NCBI GenBank assembly: GCA_009773165.1
Contig: WOUZ01000001.1
Coordinates: forward strand, 868,001 to 932,000
Source of the DNA: Bacteroidota bacterium
GTDB taxonomy: Bacteria; Bacteroidota; Bacteroidia; Bacteroidales; F082
DNA: 64,000 nucleotides
Direction of reading: 5' to 3'
The translations under genes and the position numbers were made by a program. Below, in pieces: positions 1 to 10,900 of the stretch. The notes below the pieces were generated by a model. That model saw nothing but the letters and a program-made list of their open reading frames with translations, did not search any database and was not told the DNA's origin. The first letter of the stretch is position 1. Every line of letters begins with the position of its first letter.

Positions 1-1264
1 CCACATCTTCGCATGAAAATAATAGTGTCTTCAGCGAGTTGAGCTGAAACACTTCGGGTAACTGATTTATTATGAGCTGGTTGTTGTTGACAACATCTTG
101 ATTTGCCTTTCCTAAGTAAAGCAGGAAGTCCTGTTTTTCGATGAGGTAGTTATAATCAAAAGTGCCTCCGCGCATGATGTTGAACAGCACATTTGAAAAG
201 TGGCGGGTATCATTTAATTGATCGGAAGTGCATTGCAACCCGTCAGCCCCTCCCACAAGTTTAATAAGGCATTCAGTACCATCGTCGATATCGTCCTGAA
301 GGGTTTTTAAAAGCTCACTATTACCAATGATCTCATTACTCAAACGAATGATATCAGCTTGTGTCTGATTGACATTGGCAACGATCTCCCAGTTTTTTTC
401 CGATTCAGCAGCCAGGCTCAGATCAGAAAATATGAAATAAGCTCCTTTTTCACCCTTCACATCTGCTTCTGGCTTTAACGGCTGCCCGTTTCTAAATGAT
501 TTGAGTTGACGCGACGACAGCAGGTACTGCGGATTACCGATGCCTGTCGACCAGGCGATATTGGCTTTAAGCGCTTCGCTGGGTTCAGCCTTGTCAACGA
601 TAATTGCACTCAGTGCATAGATGCCGATACCCGACCGGGTTTCGAGTTCGCTGCGTTTGTAGGCATCAACAAGGTTACTGGTTGTTGCCTGTAAATAACT
701 TGGAACACCATAGGGCATGATATTCTGGATGCCATCAACCAAACTGATTTGATACGTATGGGTGCTCGTGTTAAGCAATGCAGCCTTTCTGATAAAACCA
801 AACTTTTTCGAGTTACTCCACTGGTAGCGAAAGACCAAATTAAGGTCATGATTGATTTCTTCAAACATGATCTTATTACCGTGAACACTTTTATAGAGGT
901 TACGGCTGATGCTTCGTCCCGGGATGCAATGTTCTGAAAAAGGCTCCCAGATAATGGGATCACCCCCATCTTTCTGAATCCAAAAGATGGACCTGCTTCC
1001 GGTTATTCCGGCAAATTCCGAAAGTTTATCATCGGTGTAGTATGGAAACAAGGCGTATTCCGGGTTTTTACGACCTGCAGTGAGACCGCCATTACTTGAA
1101 ACGAACATCCAATGATTGGAATCACTAACCACGCTCATAAAAAAGGGTCGCATGGTGTCATAGTCCGATATTCTGAAGTAGCTTTCATTTTCATGCTTTA
1201 CTACTTCCATAGCCACTTTTTTTTCCCGCAGGGCAACATTATTTGCTGAATACGCCTTGTTCAT
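1..1264 (-). CDS. GH94-clan-like glycan phosphorylase, N-terminal part (runs off window)
   Basis: The frame is open on the minus strand from an ATG at 1264 to the window edge, so about 421 N-terminal residues are visible and the catalytic domain is missing. There is no signal peptide, so the product is probably cytoplasmic. The visible part looks like the N-terminal beta-sandwich of GH94-type phosphorylases: an opening strand with DYDTMRPFF, then SSNGGL, FPYYTDDKL, IIWEPFSE, FRYQWSN and LVDGIQNI. It is the last gene of a minus-strand run that also encodes a GH16 laminarinase, 42 bp upstream. A beta-1,3-glucan phosphorylase (GH149 or GH161 type) acting on imported laminari-oligosaccharides is therefore the best guess. 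The family fold is judged from memory of sequence patterns; the exact GH family is inference from context. Confidence 0.5.
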   Translation of the reverse strand, partial: MNKAYSANNVALREKKVAMEVVKHENESYFRISDYDTMRPFFMSVVSDSNHWMFVSSNGGLTAGRKNPEYALFPYYTDDKLSEFAGITGSRSIFWIQKDGGDPIIWEPFSEHCIPGRSISRNLYKSVHGNKIMFEEINHDLNLVFRYQWSNSKKFGFIRKAALLNTSTHTYQISLVDGIQNIMPYGVPSYLQATTSNLVDAYKRSELETRSGIGIYALSAIIVDKAEPSEALKANIAWSTGIGNPQYLLSSRQLKSFRNGQPLKPEADVKGEKGAYFIFSDLSLAAESEKNWEIVANVNQTQADIIRLSNEIIGNSELLKTLQDDIDDGTECLIKLVGGADGLQCTSDQLNDTRHFSNVLFNIMRGGTFDYNYLIEKQDFLLYLGKANQDVVNNNQLIINQLPEVFQLNSLKTLLFSCEDV

Positions 1265-1306
1265 AGTATCTGTTAAAGGTTAAAATTTAGTATCGGGGAT
1301 TAACTT

Positions 1307-2146
1307 TTATTTTATTTCCTGATAAACCCTTACGTAATCAATGATCATTTTCTGTGGGAAGGGAGTTTCTGAAGTTGGGAAACCCACATAATTACCGCCA
1401 ACAGCCACATTGAGTATCATGAAAAAGGGCTGATCATACACCCATTCGCCGGAAGGTTCATCGCGCTCAATACGTTGATAGAGGAAATCATCCACAAAAA
1501 AATCAATTTTATTTTCATCCCATTCAATAGCAAAGATATGATAATCAGCATCGAAACGGTTGTTTACAAGTGCAAATTGTTTTGTGATGGGATTGCCTCC
1601 TGAGTATCCCGGTCCGTGAATTGTTCCGCTGATGACATGGGGCTCCTGTCCACGAAGCTCCATGATATCAATTTCACCACATTGTGGCCATGGTGTTGTT
1701 AGAATATTATCGCCGAGCATCCAGAAGGCAGGCCAAAGACCCGGTCCGTAAGGAGTAATCAGGCGTGCTTCGAAGCGGCCATATTTTTGGGCAAACAGAC
1801 CCTGAGTTTTAATTCTTGCTGAACTGAAGCTGTTTCCATTACGTAAGGCGGTGATCACAAGATTTCCATCGCCATCAAGGGAGACATTCTCAGGATTATT
1901 GGTATAGTTCTGCAACTCTGCATTTCCCCAGCCACCTTCGCCTGTGCCAATATCGTAGGTCCATTTGGATGCATCGGGTAACGTGCCGGAAGCATCATTG
2001 AATTCATCACTCCACACCAGATTCCAGTTGCGTTCGTCAAGTTTTTGAAAGTCATCAGGCTTGCAGCCAAAAAAGCTCAGAGTCAGCAGCAATGCTGCAA
2101 TAAATGCCGGGTTGAAAGTTCTATTCATTGTTTTCATCTTATGCAT
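1307..2146 (-). CDS. GH16 endo-beta-1,3-glucanase (laminarinase) lipoprotein
   Basis: The 279-residue protein begins with a lipoprotein signal (hydrophobic stretch ending SFFGC, Cys28), which places it in the outer or inner membrane lipid layer. The rest is one GH16 jelly-roll domain: WNLVWSDEFN near 41-50, GPGLWPAFWML near 135-144, and the catalytic signature GEIDIMEL with nucleophile Glu158, Asp160 and acid/base Glu163. The extra Met in that motif (ExDxxE) is typical of the laminarinase branch rather than of lichenases. Its length fits a single-domain enzyme with no CBM. It starts 2 bp after the upstream lipoprotein gene, so the two are surely co-transcribed. Met4 and Met7 are alternative starts. 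The likely role is cutting beta-1,3-glucan at the cell surface. Confidence 0.9.
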   Translation of the reverse strand: MHKMKTMNRTFNPAFIAALLLTLSFFGCKPDDFQKLDERNWNLVWSDEFNDASGTLPDASKWTYDIGTGEGGWGNAELQNYTNNPENVSLDGDGNLVITALRNGNSFSSARIKTQGLFAQKYGRFEARLITPYGPGLWPAFWMLGDNILTTPWPQCGEIDIMELRGQEPHVISGTIHGPGYSGGNPITKQFALVNNRFDADYHIFAIEWDENKIDFFVDDFLYQRIERDEPSGEWVYDQPFFMILNVAVGGNYVGFPTSETPFPQKMIIDYVRVYQEIK

Positions 2147-2148
2147 TG

Positions 2149-4011
2149 TTATTTACGGAAATAAATATTGTCCAGATAAATATCGCCATTGCCATCAAAT
2201 TTGAGCTGAATGACATCGTTCATATTGACAGGGGCAAACTGAGAGAGTGGAATATCAAGTGAAACCCAGCCTGTTGTAGGAACACTTAGCGCTACCCCCT
2301 TTTCTACCGGCCCGGGGCTGATGATGAACACACTGAGTAAGGAGGAGTTGGCCGACCAGAAATCGAGGTGCAGGTGGGTCATCGTAGCAATGTTTTGACT
2401 GCTTCCCAACTGTATGCCTTGATAGTTCAATCCGGCATATTTCAATGTCTTGTTGCCTTGAATCTGAATTTCGGTAACCTGGGTTGCCTGCCCCCAATCA
2501 GGATAAAAGTCAGTGCCGGCAATGGCTGTGTAGGCGTCGCTGTATACAGCAGAAACGTTGACAGCAGCTATTGTAGGTGCAGGAGCAGGTGTCGCAGGTT
2601 CAGTAGCTGGCGGAGGCGGTGTTCCGTCGTTGTAAAAGAAAATATTATCGGCATAAAAGCTTGACATCACTCCATTTTCATTAACAAAAATGATCTGAAA
2701 TAACTTATCTGTTCCTGTAAGTCCACTGAAATCGGAAAAAGGAATATCAACGCTGATCCATTGTTGTGTTTGGTTCGCCGCGATGGTTTTTGAAAAAACA
2801 GCGGAGGCCGCTGCACCCTGGTTAACGAGTTCAATTTTTAACTGAGCATTTGAGGGTAAGGCATTGGGAATATAAATATCCATATACAAATGCGTCATGG
2901 CAGTGGCATCCACTGTTGGTGAACTGAATTCAACACCCACAAAATTGAAGTCGGTATAGTGCAGGATATGATCGCCATTTACTTCAAAATCAGCAGAGAG
3001 GGTTGTTTGATAAGGTGCCCAAAAACCATTGTAATAGTTTACAGGTACGTTGCTGTATGCATCGCTAAAAAGTGAGATAACATCTTCGGGAGCTTTATTC
3101 GGGACAGGTGCTTGTTCAAAATTACCCATTGACTCAAGGGATAATGAGCCCTGAGCCTCAATATTTCCAACCTTTGCTGTAATAGCAGCTGAGCCCGGAC
3201 CGCCAACAACATCAACCTTTCCTTTTGCATCAACGGTTGCAATAGCTGGATCGCTCGATTCAAATGTAAAATAGGCAGGATTAATATACACGCTTTGGTT
3301 AACACCATCAGGAAGATTCATCGAAGCTGTCAACCCGTTAATGTTTTTTGTTACACCCACGAAAGAGGTTTCCACTTGTTCTTCACCGTTGAGAATGGTA
3401 AACTGCTTATGTGCAAGTGTTCCCAGATTTTCAAACTTTAGTTCGTCGATCCAGAAGGTATAGCCTTTTTCGCTTTCGGGTCCTTCTGAATAGAAAAACA
3501 TACCCTTTTCAGCTGTCAGCCTTGATGGATCGGGAATAGGAATGATGTATTTTTTCCAGTTGGTGTTCACTGCCAGCCCAAGAATGGTAACCTGGAATTT
3601 CGATTCACCAAGGTCGTTACCGAAGCCTACCACATCAATATCAGCCGACTGGGAAGCTTTAGCCCAGAAGGTAAGGGCATTGTAGTTGGATAAATCACGT
3701 GGCACTTCAGTAAAAAAGCTACCTCCTGCATAAGCACCTCTTGGGTCCCCTGCATCCGGCACTTCAAAACGCATGGAAGCAGGTGTGTTGTCGTAGGAAA
3801 CAGCCTTGTCAACATCAAAAGCTGTAGGGACCGATGCGCCAAAGGCAGCATAGTTAAGTCCTGAACTGAAACCGTCGATAAAAATTTCCGGATTTTCAGA
3901 AAATCCAACGGGAGACAGATCTTCAAGATCACGCTCACAGCTTAAAAGCAGCAAAGCCAGTATCCCCATCGGGACATATTTCAATAGTTTGATAAAATTT
4001 GTTTTCATCAT
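2149..4011 (-). CDS. Surface glycan-binding-type lipoprotein with Ig-like and repeated CBM-like domains
   Basis: The 620-residue lipoprotein has a signal ending LLLLSC (Cys25). Four parts can be seen. An N-terminal beta-sandwich of about 170 residues contains WIDELKF-like strands. A BIG2-type Ig-like segment (about 210-300) contains FESSDPAIATVDAKGKV. Two related jelly-roll modules follow, one beginning near VISLFSDAYSNVPV and the other near VSAVYSDAYTAIAG, separated by a Pro/Ala/Thr-rich linker (about 465-485). Both modules share a SDAY...TxLHxD pattern and end in a strand of the form xDNIxF. No catalytic motif was found. Lying between GH16 and a GH-A enzyme in one operon, it probably holds beta-glucan at the surface, like the SusE/F or PKD-type proteins of other laminarin loci. 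The binding role is inference. Confidence 0.65.
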   Translation of the reverse strand: MMKTNFIKLLKYVPMGILALLLLSCERDLEDLSPVGFSENPEIFIDGFSSGLNYAAFGASVPTAFDVDKAVSYDNTPASMRFEVPDAGDPRGAYAGGSFFTEVPRDLSNYNALTFWAKASQSADIDVVGFGNDLGESKFQVTILGLAVNTNWKKYIIPIPDPSRLTAEKGMFFYSEGPESEKGYTFWIDELKFENLGTLAHKQFTILNGEEQVETSFVGVTKNINGLTASMNLPDGVNQSVYINPAYFTFESSDPAIATVDAKGKVDVVGGPGSAAITAKVGNIEAQGSLSLESMGNFEQAPVPNKAPEDVISLFSDAYSNVPVNYYNGFWAPYQTTLSADFEVNGDHILHYTDFNFVGVEFSSPTVDATAMTHLYMDIYIPNALPSNAQLKIELVNQGAAASAVFSKTIAANQTQQWISVDIPFSDFSGLTGTDKLFQIIFVNENGVMSSFYADNIFFYNDGTPPPPATEPATPAPAPTIAAVNVSAVYSDAYTAIAGTDFYPDWGQATQVTEIQIQGNKTLKYAGLNYQGIQLGSSQNIATMTHLHLDFWSANSSLLSVFIISPGPVEKGVALSVPTTGWVSLDIPLSQFAPVNMNDVIQLKFDGNGDIYLDNIYFRK

Positions 4012-4019
4012 ATAAATTT

Positions 4020-7000
4020 TTAATTGCCGATGTTAATATGAATATAGGTTCTGATTTCCCACTCATTGCCATTGTCATAACCAATAGCAGTTGGATCAGG
4101 TATTTGAGTGCCACCCGGCCCGACCACATACACAGGAGCATAGCGTGGTGAATACTGATCGAGGGTACGATACGTGCCTCTGATACCAATACGTGTCTCA
4201 GGCAGATCGAGCCAGCCCGGCTTGACAAGAGTAGTCGAAAGATCGGCCATCAGCTGAAGTGGGAAAGTGAGGTTAAAGTCGCGGTGATAATCATATGGAC
4301 CCCAGTCGTTAACCCTGACAAAACTGTTGAGTCTTACTTTTTTGTATATCATCCTCAGGTCCATGCCCATTCTTTTTATCAAACGACCGTCGCTTCCATT
4401 GGCCTGAGCATCACCTGTATACAGGTTTGCGATTAGACCAAAATCTTTGGTAGGCTTCGAAACGATACGGGCGTGTACCTCCCAAAGGTCTTGTGCCGGA
4501 GGAGCACCGGGAAAAGCAAAAGTGGTTCGCCCGTCGGGCAGAATACCTATTGCAGCATCTTGAGTGGTTGGAAGGTGGCGGTACACCAGACCGGCACTGA
4601 GGGCAAAACCTGCGTCTTCGGCAATGTCGCTGTCCCAGTTATACATCCAGGTTCCGGGAGTTGGATCGAATGTAAATAATATTTCACCAGAGACCTGCTC
4701 ACGGTTGGAACGTACAACAAAAGGATCGTCCAATATGTTACGTGGCCTGCCTGGTGCGGGAACACTGTTTGGAACAGGACCTTCGATTGGTTTCTGCCAC
4801 AAGAAGTTTGGTGCTATCTGCAACATACCGACAGTGTAAGTCAACCCTGTCAGAAAATTGTATTGGTTTCCACTACCGCTGTCTTTCAAACGCCAGCCTG
4901 TGAAGGTCTTGGTATAATCAGCCCCTCCCTGGGCAACTAAACCCATCGCTGCTGATTGTGCATACCAATTGAAAGTGCCTCCTGTATATGCGATTTTGAT
5001 TTTACCACCATAATTGTCCTCTGCCCGAATTTCATCCTGATAGATGCTGTAAGCACCCTCTTCGCCCCTTACAACCTGAAAAGTGCGGCCTTGTAATGGC
5101 TGACCAGCCCAGATACCGCCAAGATCAATGTCAAACTTGCCAATTTTTCTGTTTACATGCAGGGTAAGCCTGCGTGTTCTTGGTTGCGGAATAGCAAACG
5201 AGCTCTCGGTCAGCCCAAGTTGATCAAGGTCTTCGTGAAAGATCCCCGTCAGCTTAAACTTTCCGACTTCCTTGCTGTATTTAATGAGCACAGCAGCATT
5301 GGCACCCCACCACAACTGTGGACCGAAAGCTACTTTCAGTCCCTCAAGTTGTTGCTTGCCTTCGAACTCAAAACCAAATGGTGCTATACCATTATAGATG
5401 TCGATTTGAGGCCCATAATTGGCCTCAGGATACAAGCCAAAGAAATCGCCTTCGTATCCCCAGTGATAATGGCCTGTGCGATAGAAACCATTAAGATTGA
5501 ACCATTTGTGATCCCACTGATAGCTGGCTCTGTAAATCTGAACTCTGTTAATGGATTCTATTTTAACCTCATCATTCCCGCTGCTTAGTTCAACCGGACG
5601 ACCCCTGTTCTCATAAAAAATCTGATCAATGGGGTTGAGTGCAACATTACCAAGCACGTTAAACTCAACATTGGCTCTGAAATTTGATGCCGGATTGGCT
5701 TCAACTCCTACATAAAATGATTGCATATGATCAAAACCCTGTTGATTGGGATAAAGGGGATTTCCCTGAACGGGATCTTTTGGTGTTGTAATTAGGTTGC
5801 CACCGGTGTTGAAAGTGGTTAGTTCGGTAGTAAATCTGCTGAGGCGGATTTTATTGGTACGTTCGCCATCAAGGGCGGCTTTGTCGCCTCTGGCTTTAAG
5901 AACCGCATCAGCAATCAGAATCTTATCAAAATGTGATTGTATATCATTTAATGTGACTCCTTTATCATAAGGGTTTAGCTGGTGTGCCTCTTTCAATACA
6001 TAATAAGATGCTCTTGGATACAGCTGATAAAAACCATGTTCATTGGAAGGACCTTTGGCGCATATCCCAAACCATTCCTCATTCATATTGTTGACGCCAG
6101 GTTCGAAATCGAACTGATAACCGCCATTGGACCATGAGGCATGGGTATCATGCACTTCGAGGTTTTTGGTCTGACCATATTTCCACCAGCCGTCACTGAA
6201 TTGAAAGGTAAAGCCTCCGATTGAGTTTCCTGCTTTTCCGATACCCGCCGCGTTTTCGTAAATTTCCTTCCAGTTAGCAAGGTTATAGACAGCCTGCGAT
6301 TGCCCGTCTTCCTGGTTGGTTGCCACATTGAAGGCATCGGAGCCAAATTCGGTTAGCAAAACAGGTTTGTTGTATTCTTTCCTTGCTTTATCAAACAGGT
6401 CGGTAAACGAAACACCACGGTAAACATTGATTCCGAGGATGTCGACATCTTTACATTCTTCATTAATAATGTCGACAAACAATAAATCGCCATTGCAAAT
6501 GGATACCGGATGGTTTCTGTCAATACTTTTCACCGAAACAGCTGCTTCATTGAATAACTTATATAAATAGCGTGCCCTGTGTGTTGATTCCCTGTCTTCA
6601 ACCGGAATATCTTCGGTTTCGGCTCCCTCCCAAAAAAGACCATAGTTGTTTTCGTTTCCTAAAAGGTATAACAATAGTCCGGGAGTATCTTTGTATGTAA
6701 GCGCTATTTCATTCACCTCTTTCAACAGCAATTCTTTCACTCTGGGATCATTGTATTCGGTGTTGGCTTCCCATACACCATCAAGTGTGAGTCCATAACG
6801 CCCGAATGAGTGGTTAAGCATCGTAAAGATGCCATAGTTCTCATAGATGTATTGAATCCATTTGGGTTGAATACCTGCATAAACACGTATGGTATTAACA
6901 CCCATGTTGCGCAGGAGCGACATCTCGTCATCGAGTGCTTTTTTAATAAAAGCATCGGGTTGTGTCCATAAACTATAGGAGTAATTTGTACCAATGGGAA

Positions 7001-7154
7001 AATAGTCCCAATTCATACCATTTACCATTAACTCCTTACCATTTACCATAAGTTTCATCCCGTTTTTATAGTTTTCAATGTATACCTTATCGGCTTGAGC
7101 CATAAGCAACATCGAAAAACACAAAAAACTCAGTAAAAAAGTAATTTTTCTCAT
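4020..7154 (-). CDS. Clan GH-A glycoside hydrolase fused to a putative outer-membrane beta-barrel
   Basis: The start is taken at the ATG at 7154 (MRKITFLLSF...), which opens a clean signal peptide; a Met 15 codons upstream would bury it. The protein has 1044 residues. Residues about 25-400 form a GH2/GH17-like TIM barrel with RVYAG at the third strand, acid/base Glu168 in LLGNENN and nucleophile Glu269 in LLTEFG. From about 460 to the end there is no known catalytic domain. That part is a long series of amphipathic strands of 9-13 residues rich in Tyr, Trp and Gly with charged turns, as in porin-type barrels. It heads the beta-glucan operon (9 bp before the lipoprotein gene). I infer a beta-glucanase or glucanosyltransferase anchored by its own barrel. 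The hydrolase is well supported; the barrel is a pattern judgement. Confidence 0.7.
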   Translation of the reverse strand: MRKITFLLSFLCFSMLLMAQADKVYIENYKNGMKLMVNGKELMVNGMNWDYFPIGTNYSYSLWTQPDAFIKKALDDEMSLLRNMGVNTIRVYAGIQPKWIQYIYENYGIFTMLNHSFGRYGLTLDGVWEANTEYNDPRVKELLLKEVNEIALTYKDTPGLLLYLLGNENNYGLFWEGAETEDIPVEDRESTHRARYLYKLFNEAAVSVKSIDRNHPVSICNGDLLFVDIINEECKDVDILGINVYRGVSFTDLFDKARKEYNKPVLLTEFGSDAFNVATNQEDGQSQAVYNLANWKEIYENAAGIGKAGNSIGGFTFQFSDGWWKYGQTKNLEVHDTHASWSNGGYQFDFEPGVNNMNEEWFGICAKGPSNEHGFYQLYPRASYYVLKEAHQLNPYDKGVTLNDIQSHFDKILIADAVLKARGDKAALDGERTNKIRLSRFTTELTTFNTGGNLITTPKDPVQGNPLYPNQQGFDHMQSFYVGVEANPASNFRANVEFNVLGNVALNPIDQIFYENRGRPVELSSGNDEVKIESINRVQIYRASYQWDHKWFNLNGFYRTGHYHWGYEGDFFGLYPEANYGPQIDIYNGIAPFGFEFEGKQQLEGLKVAFGPQLWWGANAAVLIKYSKEVGKFKLTGIFHEDLDQLGLTESSFAIPQPRTRRLTLHVNRKIGKFDIDLGGIWAGQPLQGRTFQVVRGEEGAYSIYQDEIRAEDNYGGKIKIAYTGGTFNWYAQSAAMGLVAQGGADYTKTFTGWRLKDSGSGNQYNFLTGLTYTVGMLQIAPNFLWQKPIEGPVPNSVPAPGRPRNILDDPFVVRSNREQVSGEILFTFDPTPGTWMYNWDSDIAEDAGFALSAGLVYRHLPTTQDAAIGILPDGRTTFAFPGAPPAQDLWEVHARIVSKPTKDFGLIANLYTGDAQANGSDGRLIKRMGMDLRMIYKKVRLNSFVRVNDWGPYDYHRDFNLTFPLQLMADLSTTLVKPGWLDLPETRIGIRGTYRTLDQYSPRYAPVYVVGPGGTQIPDPTAIGYDNGNEWEIRTYIHINIGN

Positions 7155-7995
7155 ACACTTTGTAATTTTTATACTGTTAAGCGCAAAATCCTCGACCAAT
7201 ACAGGCCAAAAGCAGCATTAAAAGTAGAGAGGTTAATCCTAAAAACATATGAAATAAACTGATTTTGTGATATATACATACTATATACAAGTCCTTGAAA
7301 CAGCGATAATATTACATAGTTATTTATACTTATTGCACTCTGATACAGACAGTTAAGAAATTTGTATTTTAACTAAAAAAAACGACTGCTTTTATGGCTG
7401 TATATAAAATGTAGTTAGGCAATTTGCGCTGAAAATGAATAATACGGAGTAAACAACCAATAATTACCTAAATTGGAATTGAAATGATTGCGATTTAAGA
7501 TGAAATGTAACTGGAAATTACAGTGTTTCATGCAATTTTAGACAAAGTTTGCTCCAAAACATAATAAAAAGTTAATGAGAGAGCCTTGATTAAAAGGACG
7601 AAATGTACTTTTTTACTATGATTGGATGGCTTTCCAGCAATTTTATATAGTTGTTGTATAAATAAACATGAAACTGTCACACAAGAAATTGAATTATTTT
7701 AATATTTGAGAGTCGGTTTAATTGGATGATTTCCCCTTTTGCTCATTGTAGCTATTATCCATTGCATATTCTAACAACGCTCTTCAACTTTAACATCATC
7801 ATTTTTTTAGAAAGTTGATGACTTTCAGAAAAGCTAACGTGTTACACAAGGGAGAGAGGGCACTATGGATAGGTTTATACAGGCATGGTCGATATGGAAT
7901 GAAAACAGAAAAAGGGGAAGTGAATAGCTTCCCCTTTTTACTCTCCTTACTAAGTCAACCGACTTGAGTTAATATCAATCAAAGGAACTTACAGT
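7155..7995. other. AT-rich intergenic region upstream of the glucan operon
   Basis: About 840 bp without a convincing reading frame. It contains the presumed promoter of the minus-strand glucan operon at its left end, but no clear TAnnTTTG element or regulatory site was recognised. At its right end is the terminator of the next T9SS gene (7910-7938). No RNA gene or repeat was recognised between them. Confidence 0.6.
7910..7938 (-). terminator. Rho-independent terminator of the 7996-11868 gene
   Basis: An 11-bp perfect stem, AAAAGGGGAAG paired with CTTCCCCTTTT around a 7-nt loop, lies 58 bp beyond the stop codon at 7996. A-rich and T-rich flanks on the two sides would let it work in both directions. 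Confidence 0.85.
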
Positions 7996-10900
7996 TTACT
8001 TAATAACCTGCAATTTTTTAGTGTATGTTCCCTGGTGGGTAGTAATCTGAATTAAATACATTCCATTATTTAAGAATGATAAATCCAAAACAGCATTGCG
8101 GCTATTATCGTGCGATGTGTAGACCGTTTTCCCTGAAATATCTGAAATGCTTATTCTTTCTATCAGCTGATTTGCATGAACCTGCAACTGATTAATGGCA
8201 GGGTTTGGAAATAAGCTTACATCAAACTGTTGCAATTCGGGTACTGAGATGCCCGTTTCTACAAGTAACGAAACCGGGATAATTATAAGTGGGTTTAGCG
8301 TATCATTACTCGTAATTCTGAGATTTGCAGTGTATGAATTAGCTTCCATCCCAGCTGCATTAAATGAAACCGCAATATCCTGAATGACAGCGCCATCAAT
8401 CACTCCGGTTTCAGGGCTAACGCTTAACCAATTCATGCCATTGAATGAAAGATTTGCACGAATATTCCAGTTCGAATTCATTCCGTAACCGGAAAGGTGC
8501 TCCCAATTGGTACCATCTTCACTGACCCAATCGCCATCTTGCACTGCAGGGCCGCCATCAATTCCCAGAATGTATGTTTCGGCTTCGTGTATAACTTCAA
8601 AACCAACCCAGATATCTGATCCGCTGATAGTAATAGCATTATTTAATACAATAGTATTCCAGCTTTCAGGGGTCGGAGTGTAATTTTGCTGGTAGAGAAT
8701 TGAACCTGGGGAGGTTGTGGTACCTGCATCCCAGATGATAAGTTTAAGATTAGACGGGTTTTCGTTTACATACACATCAACAGATTCAAATTGATAATTT
8801 TCAAATACTGATGTCAGCTCTGATGGAAAGCGAGCCGCTCCATAAAAAGTTCCGCCGGTTACCAACCCAATGGAGTTGGCATTAGGTCCATCATAATGAA
8901 GTATCGTCCCCCTTTTGCTTTCTATCTTATCACTTTTACCATGAACACTTGATTTTTGATTTACCAAAGCAAGTTTCCCCGACTTAAATTCAATACCAGT
9001 TGGAACTTGCTGAACTTTTGCATCAGCAGCAGTGTATTGAACGATAATGTCATACTGAAGCAAACCGGAGCCAATATTTTCAATGTTTATTGTTTGTGTT
9101 GAGGTGTCTCCGGGAATAAGATTTTCTGTAAGCTCCAATGGATATATCTCTATTCCAGGATTGCCAGGATTTAAATCTAAAATAAAGCTAATTGCCTCAC
9201 CTGTTGGTAGTTGGGCGGCACCAATAAATTTATTGCCATCAGGTGTTACATCACTGATGCTAAAGAATATCCAGTCTGAAGCTTCAAACCAACCCCTGCC
9301 AGCTGCATACTCATTAAATGTTTCCATGCTGCCATCAGGATGTCTCACAAAAGCCCTTCTGTCGGGAGGTAGGGGAGGGAATCCTTCGCCTGTATATCCG
9401 AACACGGTGCCGTCGTCAAGAACCGTCATAGGATTTAAGGTACCAAGGTTCAGGCTATTTTGGAATACTGTAGTGCCCTCAGTTGGTGACCAAATGAAGC
9501 CGCCTGCCCAACCTAAAGAACCTGTAACGTAGTTACCACTGGCCGATGCGCCAAAAGCCTCACCATTCTGTGTTTCATCAACGAAGATAATTTCATTATT
9601 ATACCAAATAACCGGAGTTCTGATCCAGTTTGGTTCAGCCCAACCGTAAATAACACTTCCGTTGGCACTGATTCCATTTGCTCTGGAGTTTGCAGGAATG
9701 GTTGCTCCAATCATATCGTATCCATCCTGCTGTGTCCAGCTGTATGCCTTTACTGTCCAGTCAGGATACCATTGCATACCTACCACTGTGATACCATCTG
9801 CTGTGATACCATAAGCCATGTTGTATGATGTTCCGAATATTTCCGGCGAATCAGGATTCATACCTAAGAACTGCCATTGGCTCGATGTTCTGTTCCACAG
9901 CCCTGCAGTATTCACATCCATTCCTTCGAACTGAAATTCAGTAAAGTAGGTACCAGCAGCCGTTCCACTATCTGAAATCCCCTGTGCGTCACCAGGGAAT
10001 TCAACGGATCCATTAAACATTGTCCACAAATAGCTTGTCATTCCACCAAATTGGCTTCCAGATACATACATTCCATTTGATGAAATACCAGTTGGAAAGG
10101 TGTATTGAGGATAAATTACAGTAAAATTCACTGCTTGAGCCTGCATTACATGGAGTGTTACAGCTATTGTAGCAGTTGGGTTGACCGGGTCGTTGCTTGT
10201 AATGTTAATATTTGCGTGATGTGTACCCAGCTCAAGACCAGAGGCGTCGAAGGTTAAAGAAATCGTTTGGTTGGACTTTGCCGGAATACTACCACTGATT
10301 GGACTGGCCGCTAACCATGAGTTGCCATTAAGATATTCAATTTCTAAATCGAAAGTAAGGTTTTGAATACCATCATTAATGACTTTAAAGGATTTTGAAC
10401 CAGAGCCATTCTGCCCTAATGTTTGGCTAATCTCCAACGTGCTGACATTCAGGACAGGTGAGTCGTCGATCTCTTCGCCAAGTGAAATATCGTCAACAAT
10501 CCAGTAGTGAGCAAATTCCCCTTCATACCGGAATGCTAAGTAAACATCTTCCCCGGCAAATGCTTCAAGGTCAATGAAATGCTGAGCCCAGGTATCTACT
10601 ACTTCCCCAACTGTCCATACCTCTACAAAATCGCCACCAGCAGGGTTGCCGCTTCCGGTACTGACCATAACGCTGTTCTTGCCATAATAGCTGATATCGC
10701 CGACAAGGCTCCAGAAGGACAGATAGAAAAATCCTTCATCAGGAATAGTTATTTGTGGAGAAACCAGCCAGCCATCCTGATTTTGTTGTCCCCATCCATG
10801 ATAGGCAGAAAATTGTCCCCCGGGAGTATTGTTATAATAGCTTTGGTACCATGCACTTCCGTCTTGATCTTGGTCAAACATTGACCAACCAATGGGCGGA

